Positions 1 through 5,126 of a stretch of DNA of 5,126 nt are shown here, piece after piece. The notes beneath the pieces are model-generated. The model was not told the origin of the DNA and searched no databases. It was given only the letters and a program-made list of their open reading frames with translations. The stretch is from assembly GCA_016934135.1 (NCBI GenBank), contig JAFGTK010000317.1:1-5126 (forward strand). Reading direction: 5' to 3'. Position numbers and translations under genes: made by a program. Within the stretch, counting starts at the first letter, position 1; each line of letters begins with the position of its first letter. This stretch comes from Deltaproteobacteria bacterium (GTDB lineage: Bacteria; Desulfobacterota; Desulfomonilia; UBA1062).

Positions 1-522
1 CAGCAGGAACTGAACATGCTGAAAAACATCCTCAAGCTGCAGGATACCATGGTCAAGCATGCCATGACACCGCGTTCTGTTGTCTTTTCCCTGCCGGAAG
101 ACCTAACGGTCGAGGAATTCATCCATAAATACGACCGTGCCCGATTCTCCCGTATCCCTGTCTACTCAAAAGATCTGGAACACATTAACGGGTTTGTGCT
201 CCGCTGCGACCTGCTGCTCGCTCAAACACGGGGAAACATACGCAATACCCTGAAAAACTACTGCCGGGAACTGCCGGTCCTGCTGGATACGATGTCGCTC
301 TCGCTCGCTTTTGACACGCTGATCCGGAAACGGTCTCATATTCTGCTGGTTGTCGATGAATACGGAAGCATGAAAGGCATCCTCACGCTGGAGGATGTTC
401 TGGAAACCATCCTGGGCCTCGAAATCGTGGATGAGGGGGACAAGACCGTAGACATGCAGAAACTTGCCCGGCGGCTCTGGAAACAGCGTGCCCTGGAAAT
501 GGGCCTGGATATATCGGAATAA
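1..522 (+). CDS. DUF21/CBS-pair membrane protein of the hemolysin/CorC (CNNM-like) family, 3' part only
   Basis: The frame is open from the first base (Gln-Gln-Glu-Leu-Asn precede the Met at base 16), so the gene begins upstream and that Met is internal. Of 173 visible residues, about 6-25 match the linker after a DUF21 membrane domain (LKNILKLQDTMVKHAMTPR), the family's usual 'T.V..vMTPR' entry to the CBS pair. CBS1 spans about 22-75 (FSRIPVY, INGFVLRCDLL) and CBS2 about 88-140 (HILLVVDEYGSMKGILTLEDVLE). The protein ends at Glu173, shortly after 'LGLEIVDEGD', with a basic tail (LARRLWKQRAL). The C-terminal CorC_HlyC transporter-associated domain is therefore absent, as in the short subfamily. 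CBS pairs of this family bind adenine nucleotides and regulate a membrane domain tied to Mg2+ or other cation transport; 'hemolysin' is a historical label. The membrane part is not visible, so the transported ion cannot be judged. Nothing links it functionally to the two genes to its right. Confidence 0.9.
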   Translation, partial: QQELNMLKNILKLQDTMVKHAMTPRSVVFSLPEDLTVEEFIHKYDRARFSRIPVYSKDLEHINGFVLRCDLLLAQTRGNIRNTLKNYCRELPVLLDTMSLSLAFDTLIRKRSHILLVVDEYGSMKGILTLEDVLETILGLEIVDEGDKTVDMQKLARRLWKQRALEMGLDISE

Positions 523-525
523 TTA

Positions 526-553
526 CGGGACGGTTCAGCCCTGCTGGATCCCG
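526..553. terminator. weak candidate bidirectional terminator between convergent genes
   Basis: The two convergent stop codons are 12 bases apart. CGGGA (526-530) can pair with TCCCG (549-553), and inside it CAGC (536-539) pairs with GCTG (543-546) around a CCT loop, leaving an asymmetric internal loop. On the + strand the hairpin is followed by AGCTTTTTC; on the - strand it is followed by TAATTATT. Both tails are only moderately T-rich, and half of the structure lies inside the last codons of the - strand gene. It is the only terminator-like structure seen at this junction, but it is weak. Confidence 0.28.
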
Positions 554-3500
554 AGCTTTTTCATCCGCGCCTGGAGCGTGGTCCGTTTCATGCCAAGGAT
601 CTCCGCAGCACCTCCTGGCCCGCTTATGCGCCCGCCGGTGAGAGACAGCACGTGGTCGATATACCGGCGCTGGAGCTCATCAATAGTGGGTCTTCCGGCA
701 AACGTCTGATCCGGAATCTCTGAGGAAAAGGAAGGGAGATTCAGCTGGAGTCTGTTGCCCGAGGACAGGATCGCTGTCCGTTCCATGACGTTTTTCAGCT
801 CTCTTACATTGCCGGGCCATGGGTAGCTCATAAGGGCCGATATGTCCGCATCGGTAAGCTCAGGCAGATCCCGGTGGTATTTCCTGGCATACTGCTCCAG
901 AAATTCCTTTGCCAGAAGGATGATGTCTTCACCGCGCTGCCTGAGCGGGGGCATGACAAGCGAAACCACGTTCAGGCGGTAGTAAAGATCCTGCCTGAAC
1001 CTGCCGCTCGCGACATCCTGCGCCAGATCGCGGTTGGTGGCGGCCACAAGACGGAAGTCCGATGCAATGGTACGGGTCCCGCCCACGCGCGTAAAGCTCT
1101 TTTCCTGGATGACTCTCAGGAGCTTCACCTGTGTATACAATGACACGTCACCCATCTCATCGAAAAACAGGGTGCCGGTGTGTGCCATTTCGATCCTGCC
1201 GGTCTTCTGCCGATCCGCTCCGGTGAATGATCCCTTTTCATGACCAAAGAGTTCGCTTTCCGCCAGGGTATCTGGCACGGTAACCAGATCCACTGTCACG
1301 AAGGGATCGTTCCTGCGAGAGCTCATATCATGCATTCTCCGAGCCAGAAGTTCCTTGCCGACACCTGATTCCCCGGTGATAAGTACAGTCGCATCCGTGG
1401 CCGCTGCCTGATCGGCCTGGGAAAGCAACTCGGTCATGGCATGGCTCTTTCCGAGGATGCTTCCCGCAGGAGGGGTACTCTCGGGGGAATCCTGAGAGAC
1501 AAGGCTACGGCTTCTTTCTTTATCCTGTATGGAGGTATAGCGGAAAACACGTTCGACGGTAGTGCTTATGTGGCGGGCCACCCTGACCACCACATCCCTG
1601 TCCATTACCTCGATGTAGGGATCGATATAAGAATTATCCATATAGAGAACCCCCCTGGATTCTCCATCCATAACTATGGGAAGGCAGATAACGGCCAGGG
1701 CACCATGTTCCCTGCTGCTGGAACTGCCCTGCTGCCCAGCCCTGATCACAAGCGGTTCTCTGTTTCTGAAAACCCTGAATATGTTAACCAGCATGGGTCT
1801 GAACGATTCGGAGAAGACCTCGGTTTTATCCAGGTTGCACCCGGCCGCCAATGTCGGCCGTGCTGTATCGCGTGGTCCGGTGAACCATAGCAGGGCTCCG
1901 CGTTCTGCGCCGAAAAAACGTGTTACCGCCGAGACGAGCCTGGAGAGAAGATACTCGCGATCGGCGCTTGGCACAAAATCATTTATCAGGCCCATAAACC
2001 TGTCAATCATGTCCTGGGAGGCGCTGCCGGTCTTTTTCGGTCCGTTTACCCGCAGCATACCTGCAAGGTCATCCGGAAAGAACTCCTTACCGTATCCCCC
2101 AAGCCCTTCCCAGGCCATCAGCGCCAGATCACGCGCCGATGAGACCTCATTCTGAGCAATCTTGACCCGGGCCATCTCTGCCCTTGTTTTTGCCAGTTCT
2201 ATAGGGTCTCCCGTAATGAGGAGATCTGCCTCGCTCATCTCGAGTAGAGACAGTGTCACACCGAGATCTTCTCCCCTGTTCCTGGCCTGCAGCGCCCTCA
2301 GTCTCAGCGAGACACCTCTGAGGTGCAGGTTGGGGCCATCAAGCACACGCTCTATCTCCTTTTCAAGATTGAAGGAAGGTATGGGAGGAAATCCTTTAAG
2401 GTCAAAGGTATACAGCATTTCAAGGCTCACAGGCCAGTTGTATTGAGGGCCGATGGTCTCGGTGAATGTTATATCTTTTGTTATGCGGTAGGCCTCCTTG
2501 AGATCCCCCTCAAAATAACTGTAATAGGCAAGCCCCTTCATAACCACATGCATGGCAGCTGCATTGCCGATATTTCCAGCCTCCTCCCTGGCTGATACAA
2601 GGTGTTCATAGGCATCTTTTCTGCGTCCCATTATAATAAGCACGATGCCGAGAAGCGCTTCGAAAAAACAGCTGTTGCGGTCTCCTCTTGTCATGCTTGC
2701 CCGTCGCCAGAGTGTATCCAGTATCCCGACGGCGCGGTGATAACGGCCAAGCAGGGCGCTGCAGTAGCCGAGCGCAGAAGGCCATGCAAGATGTTCGGGA
2801 AGAAAAGTCTCCAAGTGCTGTCCTGATTCAAGACTGCTCTGGCGCAGTATCGCCTCACAGATATCCACAGTATCTTTGTATTTCCCCTGGAGGTAGTAGT
2901 AAACACTGCGAAATTCCGCTGAAATGCTCATGATGTCATCATCGCCGAGGGCATCGGCCTGCTTCAGTCCGGAATCCAGAAGCTGGAATCCCTCTTTCGT
3001 CCTGCCCATGAAATAGCTGTACAAACCGTTTACAAGATCGCACCTGGTAAGGGTCCGTATATCCCCAAGACGTTCTGCAACACGAGAGGCATGGGCAATC
3101 AGGTCAGGTATTCCATTGATATCCCTGATCAGGTTAAACCTGAGTCTCAATACCTCATTGACTGTCTCCAGAAAAACAGGCCCCCACTGCAAAACATCAA
3201 CGTTTGGCAAACACAGCCTCAAGGCGATTTCCAGGAGGTCCAGACCCTTTGTTCTGTTGTTGGAACGGATGGCTTTTCGGGCAGCCCCCACGGCGAACAG
3301 GACGGCATCATACTCGCGCTCCGCCTTCACGAGCAGTGAAACACGTACATTATCTCCAAGCGAATCCTGCAGAGAGAGCATCTGCATCTTTTTCACCAGC
3401 TCAGAGAGATGGTCTTTCGTATTTATCCGGTCCAGCCGATGTGAGAAACCATCAGGCAGGTCTGCCGCCAGCGAGATATCGCCGTCTGTGTGTATGGCTA

Positions 3501-3654
3501 TAAAACCGGCATCAATCCCCTTGCGGAGAAACTCCTGCAGTTCTGAAGAGTTCAAAGGGGTCAGGGAGGTAAGCAGATCGATGCTTACCGGCTCTTCAAG
3601 GGCCCTGAGAATCGCAAGGGTTAGTTGTTGAGAACTGTTGAATCTGTGCAACAT
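535..3654 (-). CDS. sigma-54-dependent transcriptional activator with winged-helix/TPR, GAF, AAA+ and Fis HTH domains
   Basis: This 1039-residue bacterial enhancer-binding protein activates sigma-54 RNA polymerase by ATP hydrolysis. Residues 8-75 look like a winged helix (LAILRALEEPVSIDLL..., then an acidic wing). Residues about 105-535 are helical with TPR-like repeats (e.g. LLGRYHRAVGILDTL, YFEGDLKEAYRI). Residues about 565-705 are a GAF domain ending in VICLPIVMDGESRGVLYMDN. After a Ser/Pro linker (715-732) comes the AAA+ domain: Walker A GESGVGKE 761-768, GAFTGA loop as GSFTGA 808-813, Walker B TLFFDE 828-833, sensor I AATNRD 871-876, arginine fingers R887 and R893, sensor II PWPGNVREL 945-953. 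A Fis-type HTH occupies about 996-1035 (GGAAEILGMKRTTLQARMKKLGI). The core aligns without gaps to PspF from K42 to R168. There is no receiver domain, so control is probably by ligand or protein binding. ATG is the only Met before residue 90. Divergent to the CoA-transferase gene, its likely target. Confidence 0.95.
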   Translation of the reverse strand: MLHRFNSSQQLTLAILRALEEPVSIDLLTSLTPLNSSELQEFLRKGIDAGFIAIHTDGDISLAADLPDGFSHRLDRINTKDHLSELVKKMQMLSLQDSLGDNVRVSLLVKAEREYDAVLFAVGAARKAIRSNNRTKGLDLLEIALRLCLPNVDVLQWGPVFLETVNEVLRLRFNLIRDINGIPDLIAHASRVAERLGDIRTLTRCDLVNGLYSYFMGRTKEGFQLLDSGLKQADALGDDDIMSISAEFRSVYYYLQGKYKDTVDICEAILRQSSLESGQHLETFLPEHLAWPSALGYCSALLGRYHRAVGILDTLWRRASMTRGDRNSCFFEALLGIVLIIMGRRKDAYEHLVSAREEAGNIGNAAAMHVVMKGLAYYSYFEGDLKEAYRITKDITFTETIGPQYNWPVSLEMLYTFDLKGFPPIPSFNLEKEIERVLDGPNLHLRGVSLRLRALQARNRGEDLGVTLSLLEMSEADLLITGDPIELAKTRAEMARVKIAQNEVSSARDLALMAWEGLGGYGKEFFPDDLAGMLRVNGPKKTGSASQDMIDRFMGLINDFVPSADREYLLSRLVSAVTRFFGAERGALLWFTGPRDTARPTLAAGCNLDKTEVFSESFRPMLVNIFRVFRNREPLVIRAGQQGSSSSREHGALAVICLPIVMDGESRGVLYMDNSYIDPYIEVMDRDVVVRVARHISTTVERVFRYTSIQDKERSRSLVSQDSPESTPPAGSILGKSHAMTELLSQADQAAATDATVLITGESGVGKELLARRMHDMSSRRNDPFVTVDLVTVPDTLAESELFGHEKGSFTGADRQKTGRIEMAHTGTLFFDEMGDVSLYTQVKLLRVIQEKSFTRVGGTRTIASDFRLVAATNRDLAQDVASGRFRQDLYYRLNVVSLVMPPLRQRGEDIILLAKEFLEQYARKYHRDLPELTDADISALMSYPWPGNVRELKNVMERTAILSSGNRLQLNLPSFSSEIPDQTFAGRPTIDELQRRYIDHVLSLTGGRISGPGGAAEILGMKRTTLQARMKKLGIQQG

Positions 3655-3665
3655 ACACCTCTTTA
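3655..3665 (-). promoter_or_regulatory. ribosome binding site of the sigma-54 activator
   Basis: Reading leftward, AAAGAGGTGT immediately precedes the ATG. It matches the extended anti-SD complement (AAGGAGGTGAT) at most positions. The GAGG core is only 3 nt from the ATG, which is short. The second codon is TTG and would sit 6 nt from GAGG, so initiation at TTG cannot be excluded; the difference is one residue. No other in-frame start lies between here and the upstream in-frame stop at 3703-3705. Confidence 0.6.
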
Positions 3666-3679
3666 ATCGTCCGTTTCCG

Positions 3680-3706
3680 TTTATCGCAACCCGGCGAAAA
3701 TCTCAA
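3680..3706 (-). promoter_or_regulatory. weak possible sigma-70-type promoter for the activator gene
   Basis: On the - strand TTGAGA (3706-3701, 5/6 to TTGACA) is followed after 15 bp by GATAAA (3685-3680, 4/6 to TATAAT). The spacing is short by about 2 bp, so this is tentative. If real, the inverted repeats at 3707-3742 lie immediately upstream of its -35 and could mediate autoregulation. No leftward GG-N10-GC sigma-54 element was found. Confidence 0.2.
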
Positions 3707-3720
3707 GCCCATATTTGGGC
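3707..3720. promoter_or_regulatory. inverted repeat 1, candidate enhancer (UAS) site
   Basis: GCCCATATTTGGGC has perfect 5-bp arms GCCCA/TGGGC around a 4-bp AT spacer. Its reverse complement, GCCCAAATATGGGC, differs from the second repeat (GCCCTAATATGGGC, 3728-3741) at only one position in 14. Its centre lies about 117 bp upstream of the predicted start of CoA-transferase transcription, within the usual range for sigma-54 enhancers. A two-fold symmetric site suits a dimer of the Fis-type HTH at the regulator's C-terminus. That this protein binds it is inferred from the divergent arrangement. Confidence 0.7.
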
Positions 3721-3726
3721 AGATTA

Positions 3727-3742
3727 TGCCCTAATATGGGCA
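3727..3742. promoter_or_regulatory. inverted repeat 2, candidate enhancer (UAS) site
   Basis: TGCCCTAATATGGGCA has perfect 5-bp arms TGCCC/GGGCA around a 6-bp AT spacer. Its inner 14 bp match the first repeat in inverted orientation at 13 of 14 positions. The two centres are 21 bp apart, so both sites face the same side of the helix, as expected for two cooperating activator dimers. The centre lies about 96 bp upstream of the predicted start of transcription. Confidence 0.7.
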
Positions 3743-3771
3743 CATCTTCCAGGGCTGGTTCAATATCACCT

Positions 3772-3781
3772 TTGTTAACAA
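3772..3781. repeat. 10-bp perfect palindrome TTGTTAACAA
   Basis: TTGTTAACAA is perfectly symmetric and lies between the enhancer pair and the sigma-54 promoter, at the left of an AT-rich tract. It overlaps the IHF-like sequence and could be an operator for another regulator or simply AT-rich chance symmetry. No regulator is assigned. Confidence 0.35.
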
Positions 3782-3788
3782 TATATTA
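3776..3788 (+). promoter_or_regulatory. candidate IHF binding site
   Basis: TAACAATATATTA matches the IHF consensus WATCAANNNNTTR at every fixed position except one (A for T at the third base). It lies in AT-rich DNA between the enhancer pair and the -24 element, where IHF typically bends the DNA so that the activator can reach sigma-54 polymerase. One-mismatch matches occur by chance in AT-rich DNA, so position is the stronger argument. Confidence 0.42.
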
Positions 3789-3803
3789 GCTATGGTTCTA
3801 CTA

Positions 3804-3820
3804 TGGCACAACATCTGCTT
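3804..3820 (+). promoter_or_regulatory. sigma-54 (-24/-12) promoter of the CoA-transferase gene
   Basis: TGGCACAACATCTGCTT contains a perfect -24 TGGCAC (3804-3809) and a -12 CTGCT (3815-3819; consensus TTGCW, first T replaced by C). The invariant GG (3805-3806) and GC (3817-3818) are exactly 10 bp apart, as sigma-54 requires. Transcription should start near 3830, giving a leader of about 38 nt. Upstream paired repeats and an adjacent sigma-54 activator gene support the call strongly. Confidence 0.88.
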
Positions 3821-3853
3821 TAAATAAAGGAACGATCATACACATCTACGAAC

Positions 3854-3860
3854 AAGGAGG
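3854..3860 (+). promoter_or_regulatory. ribosome binding site of the CoA-transferase gene
   Basis: AAGGAGG lies 7 nt before the ATG at 3868. The near-ideal sequence and spacing fix the start codon and predict efficient translation. Confidence 0.9.
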
Positions 3861-3867
3861 AACCACT

Positions 3868-5126
3868 ATGGCAGATCCGAAAGGATGGAAAGAGGATTAC
3901 AAGAGCAAGCTGGTCTCTGAAAAGGAGGCTGCCGCTCAGATCAAATCGGGCGATACCATCATTGTCCCATCGGTCAACAGTGCCCCCATTGACATACTGA
4001 ACGCTCTGGCAGAACGCAAGGATGAGCTTCAAAATGTCAGGCTGGCAAGCAATCTCATGACCTACCCCTATGCATTCCTTCAGGGGGATTATGTCGGGCA
4101 CATCACCTATTTCAGTGGCTATCTTGGCCCCGTGGAAAGGATGTTCTTCTCCCAGGGCAATATAGTGGCGAATCCCATGCACCTCTCCAAGGCTCAGATT
4201 GCCCTTGAATTGCAAGGTGCTGATGATGCCTACGTCTGTGAGGTGACCCCACCGGATGACAGAGGTTACATGAACCACGGTCCGTGCGGCGTGGCCTACG
4301 GGAGATACGCTGTCAATAAATGCAGGAAAATCATAGCACAGGTAAACAGCAAGACCCCGTGGATACACGGCATAGAGAATACAATCCATGTCAGCGAGGT
4401 GGATTTCATCGTCGAGAAGGACCACGACCTTGTGCCGGTGCCGGAGATACCCGTAACGGATGTGGAGAAGAAGATCGGAGAGCATATTGCCGATATGATT
4501 CCCAATGGTTCGACAATACAGCTTGGCATCGGCGGCATCCCCAATGCCGTTGCCTACTTCCTTCATGAAAAGAAAGACTTGGGCGTGCATGCTGAGATCC
4601 TCAGCGATGCCGTGGCTGAACTCGCCGAACTGGGCGTGATCACAGGAAGATACAAGACACTGTACAAGGACAAAATCAGCGTTGGCGGCCTTATTATAGG
4701 GACTCAGAGACTCCTTGATTTTGTCGACAACAATCCCACTATCATGTCCATGCCAATTGCAATGGCGAATCACTATGATGTAATCAGGCAGAACGATAAT
4801 CTCTGCTCCATCAATTCCGCCCTCACCGTGGATCTCACAGGCCAGATAGCCTCCGAGACCATCGGCCACACCCCCTACAGCGCCACAGGCGGCCAGGGGG
4901 ATTTCGTCAGGGGCGCTATAGCGGCGAAGAACGGCAAGTCTTTCATTGCACTCAATTCCACGTTCCAGAAAAAAGACGGTTCTATCGGTTCAAGAATAGT
5001 GCTCAACTTTGCACCCGGGACTGTAGTGACAACACCCAGATCCGATGCCATGTACATTGTCACTGAATACGGTGTTGCAGATCTCTTCATGAGGTCCGTA
5101 CCGGAAAGGGTCAAGGCAATGATCTC
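3868..5126 (+). CDS. acetyl-CoA hydrolase/transferase family CoA-transferase (butyryl-/4-hydroxybutyrate-CoA type), 3' end missing
   Basis: The frame is open from ATG 3868 to the window edge: 419 codons plus two bases, no stop. The family moves CoA between an acyl-CoA and a free acid (often acetyl-CoA/acetate with butyrate, 4-hydroxybutyrate or a similar acid) through a glutamyl-CoA thioester, in the cytoplasm. Visible family motifs are an N-terminal half with PPDDRGYMNHG (about 128-138), the Gly-rich QLGIGGIPNAV (218-228), the active-site segment VHAEILSD (240-247) with E243 as predicted catalytic Glu (E238 in Clostridium aminobutyricum AbfT), GGQGDFVRGA (341-350), and VVTTPRSDAMYIVTEYGVADL near the cut end. 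The position of E243 fits the roughly 440-residue AbfT/butyryl-CoA transferase group rather than the longer Cat1/AarC group, so about 20-30 residues are missing. Substrate cannot be read from sequence. No signal peptide or membrane segment. It is preceded by a sigma-54 promoter and a strong RBS. Confidence 0.95.
   Translation, partial: MADPKGWKEDYKSKLVSEKEAAAQIKSGDTIIVPSVNSAPIDILNALAERKDELQNVRLASNLMTYPYAFLQGDYVGHITYFSGYLGPVERMFFSQGNIVANPMHLSKAQIALELQGADDAYVCEVTPPDDRGYMNHGPCGVAYGRYAVNKCRKIIAQVNSKTPWIHGIENTIHVSEVDFIVEKDHDLVPVPEIPVTDVEKKIGEHIADMIPNGSTIQLGIGGIPNAVAYFLHEKKDLGVHAEILSDAVAELAELGVITGRYKTLYKDKISVGGLIIGTQRLLDFVDNNPTIMSMPIAMANHYDVIRQNDNLCSINSALTVDLTGQIASETIGHTPYSATGGQGDFVRGAIAAKNGKSFIALNSTFQKKDGSIGSRIVLNFAPGTVVTTPRSDAMYIVTEYGVADLFMRSVPERVKAMI

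Larger units (their letters stand above)
3655..3867. promoter_or_regulatory. divergent intergenic control region
   Basis: These 213 bp separate the regulator (leftward) from the CoA-transferase (rightward) and contain no open reading frame of note. In order from the left they hold the regulator's ribosome binding site, a weak possible leftward promoter, two paired 14-bp inverted repeats, a 10-bp palindrome overlapping an IHF-like site in AT-rich DNA, a sigma-54 promoter and the CoA-transferase ribosome binding site. The order enhancer, bend site, -24/-12 is that of a classical sigma-54 promoter directed to the right. Confidence 0.85.

Noticed and set aside
16..18. ATG as the true start of the CBS protein
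   Set aside because: The frame is open to the window edge and the five residues before it continue the family's linker sequence. The CBS pair without its membrane domain would be atypical, and there is no ribosome binding site in the 15 visible bases.
464..709. 81-codon + strand frame bridging the convergent gene ends
   Set aside because: It overlaps the CBS gene in another frame and the C-terminal HTH of the activator on the opposite strand; its Pro/Arg/Ser-rich translation looks like out-of-frame reading.
1273..1287. TGGCACGG inside the activator gene as a second sigma-54 -24 box
   Set aside because: The bases 10 bp after GG are AG rather than GC, and it lies inside the AAA+ coding sequence on the antisense strand.
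874..2826. Several + strand open frames of 70-160 codons across this stretch
   Set aside because: All lie opposite the sigma-54 activator, whose domains are continuous there. They lack good ribosome binding sites and their translations resemble no family.
3749..3758. CCAG-GG-CTGG inverted repeat as a third activator site
   Set aside because: Its arms do not match the GCCC-N6-GGGC pattern, its centre is about 19 bp from the second repeat, and a 4-bp arm symmetry is expected by chance.
3820..4869. 349-codon open frame on the - strand opposite the CoA-transferase
   Set aside because: It is antisense to a frame carrying clear CoA-transferase motifs throughout, its translation shows no recognisable domain, and its end runs into the sigma-54 promoter. 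It is a shadow of codon bias on the other strand.
1..5126. CRISPR arrays, tRNA/rRNA genes, insertion sequences or phage genes
   Set aside because: No regularly spaced direct repeats, tRNA-like cloverleaf, transposase motif or terminal inverted repeats were seen; nearly the whole window is occupied by three ordinary genes.

Overview
The window holds three protein-coding genes and one compact divergent control region. It reads as a chromosomal segment of an anaerobic, Gram-negative, Desulfobacterota-like (former Deltaproteobacteria) bacterium. That placement is an inference from a very large sigma-54 activator built on TPR repeats, a butyryl/4-hydroxybutyrate-type CoA-transferase, a strong AAGGAGG ribosome binding site and moderate GC content. 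No marker gene fixes the taxon.

Layout. Positions 1-522 (+) are the 3' end of a DUF21/CBS-pair membrane protein of the hemolysin/CorC/CNNM family, whose membrane part lies upstream of the window. It converges on the next gene with only 12 bases between the two stop codons, and a weak hairpin there may act as a shared terminator. Positions 535-3654 (-) encode a 1039-residue sigma-54-dependent activator: N-terminal winged-helix-like segment, long TPR-like helical region, GAF domain, AAA+ sigma-54 interaction domain and Fis-type HTH. Positions 3655-3867 are the divergent intergenic region. Positions 3868-5126 (+) encode a CoA-transferase of the acetyl-CoA hydrolase/transferase family that runs off the right edge without a stop codon.

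How the parts fit. The intergenic region contains what a sigma-54 enhancer-dependent promoter needs, all pointing at the CoA-transferase. There is a -24/-12 element with exact GG-N10-GC spacing. Upstream of it is a candidate IHF bend site with one mismatch. Further upstream are two nearly identical 14-bp inverted repeats whose centres are 21 bp (two helical turns) apart. The simplest model is that the divergently encoded regulator binds the paired repeats, loops over the IHF bend and opens the sigma-54 promoter of the CoA-transferase. It would respond to a signal sensed by its GAF and/or TPR region. This resembles in logic the AtoC control of the atoDAEB CoA-transferase operon, but with a one-component sensor instead of a two-component phosphorelay. 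The binding assignment and the inducing signal are inferred, not shown.

The most interesting points are the regulator's architecture (it looks like a STAND-type winged-helix/TPR module that has lost its own NTPase and gained a sigma-54 output), the natural substitutions at two functionally sensitive AAA+ positions (Asn to Asp at the PspF N64 equivalent; Ala to Ser in the GAFTGA loop), and the well-formed enhancer-promoter unit.
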